A stretch of DNA of 64,000 nt from Oceanobacillus jeddahensis (GTDB taxonomy: Bacteria; Bacillota; Bacilli; Bacillales; Amphibacillaceae): assembly GCF_000750635.1 (NCBI RefSeq), contig NZ_CCDM010000001.1, positions 496,001 through 560,000 of the forward strand. Reading direction: 5' to 3'. Both the position numbers and the translations under genes were made by a program. Positions 43,006-51,395 of the stretch are shown here, piece by piece. The stretch's first letter is position 1. Every line of letters starts with the position of its first letter. The notes beneath the pieces were generated by a model. It ran no database searches. It saw nothing but the letters and a program-made list of their open reading frames with translations, and was not told the DNA's origin.

Positions 43006-44622
43006 ATGTTGAAGAAATTGTTTTTCTTACTAGTAACACTCATTTTTGTAAGCGCTTTATATGCATGTAGTAATGGAGGCGATGCTGATAGTAAGGAAGG
43101 GGAGGCAGCGGGTGAAGAAGATGTCAATGCAGAGGGGTTTCCAATTGTGGAGGAGGAGTTAGAGCTCACCTTCTTTGCGAACAAGCCTGCTCAAAATGAA
43201 GGCAATGACTGGAATGATATTTTAATTTGGAATGAGTACAGAGATTTAACAAACATTAATGTGAATTGGAATTCCGTAAGTCCGGATGCGCTGGAGGAAA
43301 ATAGGAATCTGGCGCTGGGAAGTGGTGACTTACCGGACGCGTTTTTCCTTGCAGAGCTGTCAAATACGGATTTATTACGATACGGTTCCCAAGGGTCGTT
43401 CCTGCCATTAAATGATTTGATTGATGAATATGCACCAAATTTAAAAGCATTGATGGAAAATGACCCGACGATTGAAAAAGCGATTACTTTCCCTGATGGC
43501 AATATTTACTCGATGCCATCGCTCATTGAAGATGATTTTCTCTCTTTACGGCTCAGTGCAAGACCTTGGGTGAATGAAGATTGGTTGAATGAGCTGAATA
43601 TGGATATTCCGGAAACAACAGGAGAATTTTATGAGTATTTGCAGGCTGTTAAAGAGCTTGACCCAGTAGGGAATGGAGATACGATTCCTTATGGAGGTAC
43701 AGACATTGCTGAACTTGTTCAATGGCTGTCTGGATCATTCGGCGTAATGAATCATGGTGCCTCTAACACAAACTTGGATTTAGACCCGAATGATGATTCT
43801 AAGGTACGGTACTATGCAACCTCTGATGAATATAGAGATATGCTGGAATACATCCATATGCTGTATGAAGAAGGACTGATCGACCAAAGCATTTTCACGA
43901 TTGAATGGGGGCAGTTCCTTGCCAATGCATCGGATAATCTATATGGAAGTATGATTTTCTATGATCCAATTGAATTATTCGGTGAAGAGATTGGTTCGCA
44001 ATATAATAGTTTAGCAGCTTTAGAAGGTCCAGACGGGTATCAGTCTTATAATAAACTCTCATCTTCTGTATGGACTCCAGATAACCTGGTGATTACCAGT
44101 GAAAACCCGAATCCGGCTGCAACTGTCCGTTGGATGGACCATTTCTACGGAGATGAAGGTGCAGAGCTTTACTACATGGGTGTAGAAGGAGAAACATTTG
44201 AAATGGAAGATGGAGAAGCAGTTTATAGTGACCATATTTTGAACCCAGAGGGTGATATGACATTTGAACAGGCAATTGCCCAAGATTTAACATGGCTTGG
44301 TTCTATCAGCGGAATTATTAAAGCAGATTATTTCCAAGGGGGAGAAACTGCGCCGCAATCAATGGAAGCAGCTGAAAAAATCGAACCGCAAGTTATCGAT
44401 GAGGTATGGCCGAGATTTACTTTTACAGAAGAAGAGAACCGCATCCTACAATCAACTGGTGAAGACATTAACAAGTATGTGGAGGAAATGCGCGATAAGT
44501 TTATTACAGGTGATGAAGATTTAGATAACTGGGATAGCTATATCCAAACGATTGAGCAGATGGGAATGGAAGAATTGCAGGAGGTTTACCAAGCCGCATA
44601 TGATCGTTATCAATCTAATTAA
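43006..44622 (+). CDS. ABC transporter sugar-binding lipoprotein (LplA-like)
   Basis: 538 residues. The ATG at 43006 follows AAGGGGGG. Lipoprotein signal with lipobox LYAC (Cys21) followed by a Ser/Gly/Asp-rich linker. Family 1 extracellular binding protein of the long, LplA/YtcQ type: LTFFANKPAQ, SGDLPDAFFLAEL, LLRYGSQGSFLPLNDLIDEYAPN (split). These large binding proteins pair with LplB/LplC-type permeases for oligosaccharides or modified sugars. Here it likely feeds the intracellular GH20 enzyme. Confidence 0.88.
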   Translation: MLKKLFFLLVTLIFVSALYACSNGGDADSKEGEAAGEEDVNAEGFPIVEEELELTFFANKPAQNEGNDWNDILIWNEYRDLTNINVNWNSVSPDALEENRNLALGSGDLPDAFFLAELSNTDLLRYGSQGSFLPLNDLIDEYAPNLKALMENDPTIEKAITFPDGNIYSMPSLIEDDFLSLRLSARPWVNEDWLNELNMDIPETTGEFYEYLQAVKELDPVGNGDTIPYGGTDIAELVQWLSGSFGVMNHGASNTNLDLDPNDDSKVRYYATSDEYRDMLEYIHMLYEEGLIDQSIFTIEWGQFLANASDNLYGSMIFYDPIELFGEEIGSQYNSLAALEGPDGYQSYNKLSSSVWTPDNLVITSENPNPAATVRWMDHFYGDEGAELYYMGVEGETFEMEDGEAVYSDHILNPEGDMTFEQAIAQDLTWLGSISGIIKADYFQGGETAPQSMEAAEKIEPQVIDEVWPRFTFTEEENRILQSTGEDINKYVEEMRDKFITGDEDLDNWDSYIQTIEQMGMEELQEVYQAAYDRYQSN

Positions 44623-44652
44623 AGCAGATGTTTAAAAAGATTCATTCACATC

Positions 44653-44690
44653 GAGAGGGCAGTATATCTCACGCCCTCTCTTTTATTTTA
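44653..44690 (+). terminator. Hairpin between binding-protein and permease genes
   Basis: GAGAGGGC and GCCCTCTC arms (44653-44660, 44673-44680) followed by TTTTATTTT. It lies inside the operon after the binding-protein gene. Such hairpins usually lower permease expression relative to the binding protein by partial termination or by protecting the upstream mRNA. Confidence 0.8.
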
Positions 44691-44790
44691 GAGGTGATAC
44701 ATCATGATGCTGCTTACATAAGACACTTTCACTGCTGCTGTGCTTCATTTAGCAGAACGATTCCATTTGAAGAAGGAGGTTAACGGAAAG

Positions 44791-45726
44791 ATGGCAAAAA
44801 ATCAATCCATCCAAAAGGGTAGAGGAGCCGTAATCAAAAAGAATTTTCTGCGTAATTGGCAGTTATACCTTTTCATGATGCCCGTCTTTTTATACTTTTT
44901 TATATTTCATTATATACCGATGTACGGCGTTCAGATTGCTTTTAAGGATTATTTTGCAACACTCGGTATTTGGGGAAGCGAATGGGTCGGTTTTGAGCAT
45001 TTTGAACGTTTTTTCAGCTCCTATTATTTTTGGAGACTGCTCAAAAATACCATTATTTTAAATCTGTATATGCTAGTTTTATTTCCATTGCCAATTATTT
45101 TAGCATTAGCATTTAATGAACTCCGGAATGGTGCATTTAAAAAATGGACACAGACGCTGACTTACGCACCACATTTTATTTCTGTTGTCGTTGTTGTCGG
45201 GATGCTGGTAGCTTTTCTGGACCCGAATACAGGCTTGATAAACCACTTATTACGGGCACTTGGAATGGACACGATTCCGTTTTTAACGAGTCCAGACTGG
45301 TTCCGCCACATTTTTGTATGGTCTGGTCAATGGCAGACGTTAGGATGGAGCACGATTATTTATCTTGCTGCACTGGCAGGAGTAAATCCGGAGTTACATG
45401 AGGCGGCTAAAGTAGATGGAGCTACACGGATGCAGCGGATTACACGGATTAATATTCCAAGTATTATGCCAACGATTGTGATTCTTTTTATCTTAAATAT
45501 CGGAAATTTCATGCAAATTGGTTTTGAAAAAGTGCTTCTTATGCAGAATACGCTGAACTCAGAAACTTCAGATGTAATTCAAACCTTTGTATACGAGACA
45601 GGTATATTAGAGGGGCAGTATAGTTTTGCTGCCGCTGTCGGGTTATTTGAATCAGCTATTAATATTGTGCTTTTAATTACCGTGAACCAAATTGCACGAA
45701 AGGTTAGCGAGAACAGCCTATGGTAA
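44791..45726 (+). CDS. ABC sugar permease (LplB type)
   Basis: 311 residues, six helices. The ATG at 44791 has AAGGAGG 11 bases upstream; the open frame upstream shows no similarity. FHYIPMYGVQIAFKDY and the EAA loop (EAAKVDGATRMQRITRINIPSIMPT, here about 220-245) identify a CUT1 permease of the LplB/YteP branch. It forms the channel with the next gene. No ATPase is encoded nearby; such systems commonly share an MsmK-type ATPase encoded elsewhere. Confidence 0.9.
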   Translation: MAKNQSIQKGRGAVIKKNFLRNWQLYLFMMPVFLYFFIFHYIPMYGVQIAFKDYFATLGIWGSEWVGFEHFERFFSSYYFWRLLKNTIILNLYMLVLFPLPIILALAFNELRNGAFKKWTQTLTYAPHFISVVVVVGMLVAFLDPNTGLINHLLRALGMDTIPFLTSPDWFRHIFVWSGQWQTLGWSTIIYLAALAGVNPELHEAAKVDGATRMQRITRINIPSIMPTIVILFILNIGNFMQIGFEKVLLMQNTLNSETSDVIQTFVYETGILEGQYSFAAAVGLFESAINIVLLITVNQIARKVSENSLW

Positions 45727-45741
45727 GGAGGGAGATGCATC

Positions 45742-46638
45742 ATGTCAAAGTTTAGCTTATCGGATAAAGCCTTTGACCGGCTCAATTTTCTATTTGTCTT
45801 GCTTATAACGTTAATCATTATTTATCCATTAATATTTGTGATTAGTGCATCGATTAGTGATCCTCATGCCGTAAATACAGGGAAGATGTGGCTCTGGCCG
45901 GTAGATGTGACATTCGAGGGCTTTCAGCGTGTATTTCAGAATGATGCGATTTGGACAGGATACAAAAATACGATCCTTTATACGGCAATTGGTGTTGTGA
46001 TTCACTTATTTGTACTTTTGCCGGCTTCCTATGCTTTATCACGAAAAGAATTAATGGGTAAGAAATTCTGGCTTTGGTTTATCTTATTTACAATGTTGTT
46101 TAATGGTGGGTTAATTCCTACTTATTTAGTTGTCCGGAATTTACAGATGTTGGACACCATGTGGGCAATTGTCATTCCTGGAGTAGTCGGTGCTTGGTCT
46201 ATCCTGGTTGCGCGTACTTTCTTCCAACAGACGATACCTGATCAGCTTGTGGAAGCAGCTAAAATCGATGGAGCAAGTGATATCTATTTATTTTTTAAAG
46301 TCGTCTTACCATTATCTATGCCAATTATTGCCGTTATGGCGTTATTCCACGGTGTTGCCTTATGGAATCAATATTTTAATGCTTTGATTTATTTGCGGAG
46401 TGAAGATAAATTTCCGCTTCAGCTGATATTACGGCAAATCCTTATTTTAAATGAAGTCAGTGCAGATAGTGCATCCAGTGCTGCAGGAAGCGCTCAATCT
46501 TTTGCAGACCAAATAAAGACAGCATCTCTTGTGAAGTATGCCGTTATTATTGTATCAGCATTACCGTTGCTTATTGTCTATCCATTCTTGCAACGCTTCT
46601 TTGTAAAAGGCGTATTGATAGGATCTGTGAAGGAATAA
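45742..46638 (+). CDS. ABC sugar permease (LplC/YtcP type)
   Basis: 298 residues, six helices. IYPLIFVISASISDPHAV at the N-terminus, NGGLIPTYLVVRNLQMLDT in the middle, and the EAA loop EAAKIDGASDIYLFFKVVLPLS (split around 170-190) are typical of LplC/YtcP permeases. GGAGGGAG precedes the ATG 15 bases after the partner permease. Second half of the CUT1 channel. Confidence 0.9.
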   Translation: MSKFSLSDKAFDRLNFLFVLLITLIIIYPLIFVISASISDPHAVNTGKMWLWPVDVTFEGFQRVFQNDAIWTGYKNTILYTAIGVVIHLFVLLPASYALSRKELMGKKFWLWFILFTMLFNGGLIPTYLVVRNLQMLDTMWAIVIPGVVGAWSILVARTFFQQTIPDQLVEAAKIDGASDIYLFFKVVLPLSMPIIAVMALFHGVALWNQYFNALIYLRSEDKFPLQLILRQILILNEVSADSASSAAGSAQSFADQIKTASLVKYAVIIVSALPLLIVYPFLQRFFVKGVLIGSVKE

Positions 46639-46667
46639 GATTATATAAAGAATAGGAGAGGATTCTT

Positions 46668-47285
46668 ATGGCAGAAGTAGCTCGTGGATATTATATATTT
46701 GCAATTTGGATAACACGTTTTGCTTATCTGAATCTATTATGGATGCTATTTACCATGGCAGGTCTTCTTTTCTTTGGGATCATGCCTGCAACCGTCGCGA
46801 TGTTTGCCATTGTCCGTAAGTGGCAGAGAGGGGAAGATGAAGTTCGGGTTTTCACAACGTTTTGGGTGATATATAAACAGGAGTTTTGGAAAGCCAATTG
46901 CATTGGCCTTACCTTGTTTGCGCTTGGTTACTTGTTTTCGATTCAATTTCAAATTCTTGGCGCGCAAAGTGCATTAATTTATCAAATGGCTCAATTTTCT
47001 ATTGTAATTATCTTTGCTTTACTTGTTATCTTACTTGTTTATTTATTTCCAGTATATGTTCATTTTGAGTTGAAAATAATTGGGTACTTGAAATGGCCAT
47101 TGATAATTGCTATTGTGCATCCGATACTCACTATCTTTTTAGTGGCTTGTATGGGCTTAGCTGGTTATTTCATCTTTCACGTATTCCCGGCTCTACTTTT
47201 CTTTTTCGGAGGCAGTCTCTCTGCTTATTTTATTACCTGGGGTGCGTCAAAAACATTTGCTAAATATGAAGTAGTAACAGAGTAA
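46668..47285 (+). CDS. YesL-like DUF624 membrane protein
   Basis: 205 residues, about five helices. LNLLWMLFTMAGLLFFGIMPAT (split) and MFAIVRKWQRGEDE match the DUF624/YesL family. Such genes very often accompany LplABC-type sugar transporters and glycan-utilisation enzymes, as in the yesL cluster of B. subtilis. The exact role is unknown. AGGAGAGG precedes the ATG; it follows the permease gene by 29 bases. Confidence 0.85.
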   Translation: MAEVARGYYIFAIWITRFAYLNLLWMLFTMAGLLFFGIMPATVAMFAIVRKWQRGEDEVRVFTTFWVIYKQEFWKANCIGLTLFALGYLFSIQFQILGAQSALIYQMAQFSIVIIFALLVILLVYLFPVYVHFELKIIGYLKWPLIIAIVHPILTIFLVACMGLAGYFIFHVFPALLFFFGGSLSAYFITWGASKTFAKYEVVTE

Positions 47286-47334
47286 GGATACAAATTAGAC
47301 AAAGGAAACAGCGCAAATAGAGGGGGAATAGCCG

Positions 47335-48453
47335 ATGGTACAAGTGATTAAAAATGCATTGCTTACAAATGGGCAAAATGTAGATATTTTAATAGAAAAT
47401 GGTCGAATCAAAGATGTAGTTAGACATGCAGACAGCTTCTATCCAGTTCTGTTCGATGCAGAGGAGATGTATATTTCACCTGGATGGATTGATTTACATA
47501 CACATGCTTTCCCGAAATACCCGCCTTATTGCGCAGTTCCTGATAAAATCGGCTATCAAACGGGGGTAACGACCGTAGTTGATGCCGGGAGTAGTGGTGC
47601 AGACACCATAGAAGAATTTTACCAAGTGACCAAACAGGCAAGAACAAGGGTGCTTGCTTTTTTAAATATTTCAAGGATTGGTTTAAAACGGTTCGATGAA
47701 TTAGCAAATATAGATAATATTTCTTGGCAAGCGGTACAACATGCTGCAGCCAATTATCCTTCGTTTATTGTTGGGTTAAAAGCGAGAATGAGTGCCAGTG
47801 TTGTGGGTGATAACAAGCTTGAACCGTTGCGGCTGGCAGTAAAGTACAGCAAAGCTTTAAAGAAACCGCTGATGGTTCATGTAGGCAGTGCACCACCTAT
47901 GCTGGATGAGATTTTACCTTTGTTAAACAAAGGGGATATCCTTACACATTGTTATCATGAGAAAAGTTCCAATCATATTTTTCAGCCTCAAGGAGGGGTG
48001 AAAAAGGCTTTGAAAGAAGCTGTCCAAAGAGGGATTTTTCTTGATGTAGGACATGGAAAATCCAGCTTTTCCTTTTCTGTTGCCAAGAAAGCAAAGGAGA
48101 CCGGTATACATTTCGATACGATCGGTACAGATATTTATGAGGATAATCAGGTAAATGGACCAGTGTATAGTATGGCCACGACGCTGACTAAATTTTTAGC
48201 ACTGGGCTATTCGTTAGAAACCATTATCCAGGCAGTGACGGAAACACCAGCACATATTTTAAAGCAGCCAAAGCTGGGTAATTTTAATTATGGATCTTAT
48301 GCAGAATTTACTTTTTTCACCATTGAAAACCAAACCAAGACGCTGATTGATTCGATAGGAAATCAAATCGTCACGAACCAAGTAATTAAGCCGCAAGCGG
48401 TATACCTTGGCAATGAGTATATTAAATTGGAGCCGTGTTATTCCTATAGATGA
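47335..48453 (+). CDS. Metal-dependent amidohydrolase/deacetylase family enzyme
   Basis: 372 residues. Amidohydrolase TIM barrel: metal ligands in DLHTHAF, a candidate carboxylated lysine in VGLKARMS, histidines in MVHVGSAPP and LTHCYH, and a GHGKSSFSF segment, followed by a late D in GTDIYED. This is the dihydroorotase-like deacetylase subgroup (EF_0837/Atu3266 type), whose known members remove acyl groups from N-acyl or O-acyl amino acids and similar compounds. Last gene of the transporter operon, so it probably acts on an N-acetylated product of the imported glycan. Confidence 0.75.
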   Translation: MVQVIKNALLTNGQNVDILIENGRIKDVVRHADSFYPVLFDAEEMYISPGWIDLHTHAFPKYPPYCAVPDKIGYQTGVTTVVDAGSSGADTIEEFYQVTKQARTRVLAFLNISRIGLKRFDELANIDNISWQAVQHAAANYPSFIVGLKARMSASVVGDNKLEPLRLAVKYSKALKKPLMVHVGSAPPMLDEILPLLNKGDILTHCYHEKSSNHIFQPQGGVKKALKEAVQRGIFLDVGHGKSSFSFSVAKKAKETGIHFDTIGTDIYEDNQVNGPVYSMATTLTKFLALGYSLETIIQAVTETPAHILKQPKLGNFNYGSYAEFTFFTIENQTKTLIDSIGNQIVTNQVIKPQAVYLGNEYIKLEPCYSYR

Positions 48454-48738
48454 TAGGAGGAAAGGTATAGCTTCAGGTTTGACGAAAAAGTTTAGTATAA
48501 GCATGATTGCTGATACAATAAAAGGATAGAAAAAGATATAATAAAAATAGGTGAATAGAACGCCAGCTTTGAGATCGACATTATAAAACCAGCTTTAGAG
48601 AATCAAGAGATGACTTGACCGTTTTCCCCAGTAAATAGGAAAAGCGTTTATAAATAATAAGGGAATTTATTTACAATGCGTGTTCAAAAGTGCGATAAAT
48701 AGGACCAAGAAGTTCAAGGCGGCGCAGCTTTGAGGAAC

Positions 48739-48806
48739 GGACTTTCACAGGATGTGATGACTTCTGTGTTGTCCACAGGACGTGGACGGTCTTAACAGAA
48801 GTTCCT
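48739..48806 (+). repeat. 68-bp two-hairpin repeat, unit 1
   Basis: Small hairpin TCACA-GGA-TGTGA, then a long stem with arms ACTTCTG...GTCCAC and GTGGAC...CAGAAGT around a short loop. It aligns without gaps to unit 2 at 48848. Confidence 0.7.
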
Positions 48807-48847
48807 CTATGTTTTTAGATACGTGAGTACCGGAAAAGCAAGCCAAC

Positions 48848-48915
48848 GCACTTCCGCAGAATGCGGTGACTTCTACGTTGCCCACAGGACGTGGGCGATC
48901 TTAGTAGAAGTTCCT
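48848..48915 (+). repeat. 68-bp two-hairpin repeat, unit 2
   Basis: Small hairpin CCGCA-GAA-TGCGG, then arms ACTTCTAC...GCCCAC and GTGGGC...GTAGAAGT. Relative to unit 1, the stem positions change in pairs so that base pairing is kept, which indicates that the fold itself matters or mattered. Confidence 0.7.
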
Positions 48916-49010
48916 TTTTCCGCCGTGTCATTTTTATTGTACTTTTTGAACATCCTCTTACAATAATATGGTAATAATTGGATATGGATATAGAAGGGTG
49001 GAGATTGACA

Positions 49011-49718
49011 ATGAAGTTAAATTTAAGGCAGGGATCTTTATATTTACAGGTGAAAGATATATTGAAAGAAAGAATTATTAATGGCCAATACCCCAAAAAT
49101 AGTTTGATTCCTTCAGAGCCGGAGCTGGAAAAAGAATTTGAAGTAAGTAAAATTACAATTCGCAGAGCTGTGGAGCAGTTAGCGCAAGAAGGTTATGTAG
49201 AGAAGAGAAGCGGTATCGGAACGACTGTGTTAGCAAATCAGGCCGTTTCCAGATTGTCAAAAGGACAGCGCTTTACGGAATATCTTATTGGCGAAGGGCA
49301 TCAATTGGGTAAAAAGCTGATTGAAGTAACAAAAGTAGAGGATATCCTGCCCTCTATCAGTGATTTAGCTGGAGATGGTGCTTATTGTGTGGAGCGCCTC
49401 TATACATTAAATGAGGAACCGTATATCCACTTTAGACATTATATTCCATCATCGATTTCACTGCCCAATGATCCGAATGTATTTGTTAATTCATTATACG
49501 ATATGCTCTATCAGGAAGGTATTCGTTTTTTTCGGTTTAAGGATGAATTTAGTGTAGCCGTTCCAGAACCTGCTATTGCGGAGATGCTGGAAATTGAGCT
49601 GCAACCGTTATTACAGCGTGAGCGATTCTCGTATGATGAACGTGATAAGTTGGTAGAATATTCTGTTGCTTATTATCGTACGGATATCCATAAGTATATT
49701 GTTAATTTTAATGTGTAG
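49011..49718 (+). CDS. GntR-family regulator with UTRA domain (HutC type)
   Basis: 235 residues. The ATG at 49011 follows GGGTGGAG; the open frame to 48978 has no similarity. Winged helix at 5-72 (VKDILKERIINGQYPKNSLI, SKITIRRAVEQLAQEGYV), UTRA effector domain at about 90-230 (FTEYLIGEGH, YCVERLYTLNEEPYIHFRHYIP). UTRA regulators usually sense phosphorylated or amino sugars. It closes the amino-sugar island and probably represses it through the motif at 39689 and 42759. Confidence 0.85.
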   Translation: MKLNLRQGSLYLQVKDILKERIINGQYPKNSLIPSEPELEKEFEVSKITIRRAVEQLAQEGYVEKRSGIGTTVLANQAVSRLSKGQRFTEYLIGEGHQLGKKLIEVTKVEDILPSISDLAGDGAYCVERLYTLNEEPYIHFRHYIPSSISLPNDPNVFVNSLYDMLYQEGIRFFRFKDEFSVAVPEPAIAEMLEIELQPLLQRERFSYDERDKLVEYSVAYYRTDIHKYIVNFNV

Positions 49719-49720
49719 AG

Positions 49721-49756
49721 AAAAGCGTACCTTGTTTGTTGTTCAGGTACGCTTTT
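49721..49756. terminator. Bidirectional terminator between convergent genes
   Basis: A 12-bp stem AAAAGCGTACCT / AGGTACGCTTTT separates the rightward regulator from the leftward DUF488 gene. Confidence 0.9.
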
Positions 49757-49770
49757 ACTAATATATAGAA

Positions 49771-50124
49771 TTATTTAGGCAGTTCGCTTTCCAGTACCTC
49801 CTTTAATACAAGCGCATGATTATGCTCTTTATCTTTAGCAGCATACAATAAAATAAGCTGCTGCTGTTTTTGCAGTTCAGCTAATTTCTTTAATTTTTCA
49901 TCATCGTTTAGCAGTTCTTTTTTATACGCTGACTTAAAATCTGCAAATTTTTCAGGGTCATGGTTAAACCATTTCCGTAATTCAGGCGTAGGTGTTACCT
50001 CTTTTGCCCAATCATCGAGTTCTGCATCTTTTTTGGAAATTCCTCGTGGCCAGACCAAATCAACTAAAACACGGTAGCCAGACTCATCTGATTTTTCATA
50101 AATACGTTGCAGTTTGATAGACAT
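49771..50124 (-). CDS. DUF488-family protein
   Basis: 117 residues from the ATG at 50124, which has AAGGCGG upstream. The N-terminal RIYEKSDESGYRVLVDLVWPRG with the following DDWAKEVTPTPELRKWFNHDP is the DUF488 (YeaO-like) signature. LILLYAAKDKEHNHALVL ends the domain with its conserved histidine. Cytoplasmic, function unknown. It stands alone. Confidence 0.85.
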   Translation of the reverse strand: MSIKLQRIYEKSDESGYRVLVDLVWPRGISKKDAELDDWAKEVTPTPELRKWFNHDPEKFADFKSAYKKELLNDDEKLKKLAELQKQQQLILLYAAKDKEHNHALVLKEVLESELPK

Positions 50125-50620
50125 GGATCTTCCGCCTTTCCACAAGTTTTTTTCTCTTTCAGTTTATCATTTATCCGATTGTGATTCTATGAATTATGGG
50201 GTTCGGTCGGGGTAATAGACTTGGTATGTTTTCGTATTCGTGGCAAGATGCTGCTAATTACAATAAATTAAAGATTTTAAATAGCTTTTTCTGTCTCATT
50301 CGAAGCTGTATCAGGAAGCTTTGTCTTCTACAGGAGCTTCCTTATCCTTTTTATAATGATAGCAGCAGTTTATGATTGGATTATATTTCCAGTACTTATC
50401 ATTGTATGAGTATCTACTATTTCCCCGGAAATAATTAAATAGGCAAGACGCCCTTTGTTAGTTGTAAATATTCAGCTGGACACTGGCAATCATCAACTAT
50501 CTATAAAATACATAGAAATGATTGATTTACGACTTACCTAGGAAACGTTTACAAAATATAAAAGCTGTGTCACTATATTGGTATACAAGTATTCATTGAT
50601 AAATAAAGGAGATAGTAAAC
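50125..50620. other. Intergenic region with a membrane-like remnant and a cre-like site
   Basis: No gene is supported. A short frame near 50320-50410 reads RSFLILFIMIAAVYDWIIFP before a stop, which could be a relic of a membrane protein. AGGAAACGTTTACA at 50540-50553 matches the cre consensus at 12 of 14 positions about 70 bases before the gntR start. Confidence 0.35.
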
Positions 50621-51343
50621 GTGGAGACATTTTACCCGAAGAAACAGTTAAGTAAGGAATCGAAAGGAGAGCAAGTCCTGGCAGAACTTAGAATGAGAAT
50701 TATCTCCCGCCAAGTAAAAGCAGGAACAGTGCTTTCCGAAAACCAATTGGGAGCTTTATTTGAGGTCAGCCGTTCTCCGGTCCGTGAAGCGCTGCGCGTC
50801 TTGGCCAGTGAAAATCTTGTCCGCCCGGAACGGATGGGGGCAGTTGTTGTCGGTATCTCTGAAAAGAATATTGAAGAAATTTATGATGTTCGTTTAATGG
50901 TAGAGTCCTTTACTTTTGAACGCCTTTTAAAGATGCAGACAGATACATTAGTCCGAGAACTGAAAAAGATGCTCGAGATGATGGAAATTGCGATTAAATA
51001 TAAAGATGTGGATCAATTTTCCTTCTTAGATCTTGAATTTCATGAAACCATTATTCAATCTATTGATCATCATCATATTATGATGCTTTGGAATAACTTA
51101 AAGCCAGTGTTAGAATGCCTAATTATTTTATCGATGCGTTACCGAATGATGACCAATGAAAAAGATTTTGAACGTATTCTTTATAATCATGAGCTAATCG
51201 TAGAAGCCATTGATAAAAAGGAAAAGAAATTGGTGGATTTAGCTTTTGAGAGAAATTTTCACGATGTGCATAATCAGGTAGAACCGATCTGGACAGATGA
51301 AGAGATGATGAAGGTAGTAAGAGAGTATAGTATAAAGGAATAA
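50621..51343 (+). CDS. gntR: Gluconate operon repressor-like regulator (GntR)
   Basis: 240 residues, GTG start with AAGGAGATAG upstream. Winged helix (about 15-78: LRMRIISRQVKAGTVLSENQLG, VSRSPVREALRVLASE) and FCD domain (about 90-225). From memory it follows B. subtilis GntR at many positions: RMGAVVVG, EEIYDVRLMVESFTFERLLK, FHETIIQSIDH and MLWNNLKPVLE. The gluconate kinase, permease and dehydrogenase genes that normally follow gntR are absent. Instead a hairpin overlaps the stop and a leftward ABC operon follows. Confidence 0.8.
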   Translation: METFYPKKQLSKESKGEQVLAELRMRIISRQVKAGTVLSENQLGALFEVSRSPVREALRVLASENLVRPERMGAVVVGISEKNIEEIYDVRLMVESFTFERLLKMQTDTLVRELKKMLEMMEIAIKYKDVDQFSFLDLEFHETIIQSIDHHHIMMLWNNLKPVLECLIILSMRYRMMTNEKDFERILYNHELIVEAIDKKEKKLVDLAFERNFHDVHNQVEPIWTDEEMMKVVREYSIKE

Positions 51344-51372
51344 GCTATTTTTGCACCAAAATAGCTTATTCC
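51337..51372. terminator. Hairpin overlapping the gntR stop
   Basis: A 15-bp stem GGAATAAGCTATTTT / AAAATAGCTTATTCC that includes the TAA stop codon. T-runs on both sides are weak, so termination may be partial. Confidence 0.55.
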
Positions 51373-51395
51373 TACTGACTTCAAGTGATTTTATC

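Larger units (their letters stand above)
48681..48952. mobile_element. MITE-like element with imperfect inverted ends
   Basis: The left end TGTTCAAAA-GTGCGATAAA and the reverse complement of the right end TGTTCAAAAAGTACAATAAA pair over about 26 positions with a few mismatches. The 272-bp interior codes for nothing and contains two 68-bp direct repeats, each able to fold into two hairpins. No clear target duplication was found beside the ends. It sits between the amidohydrolase gene and the GntR/UTRA regulator. Confidence 0.55.

Noticed and set aside
48661..48968. TTACAAT on both sides of the MITE-like element as a target-site duplication
   Set aside because: The two copies are not directly adjacent to the inverted ends and lie at different distances from them.
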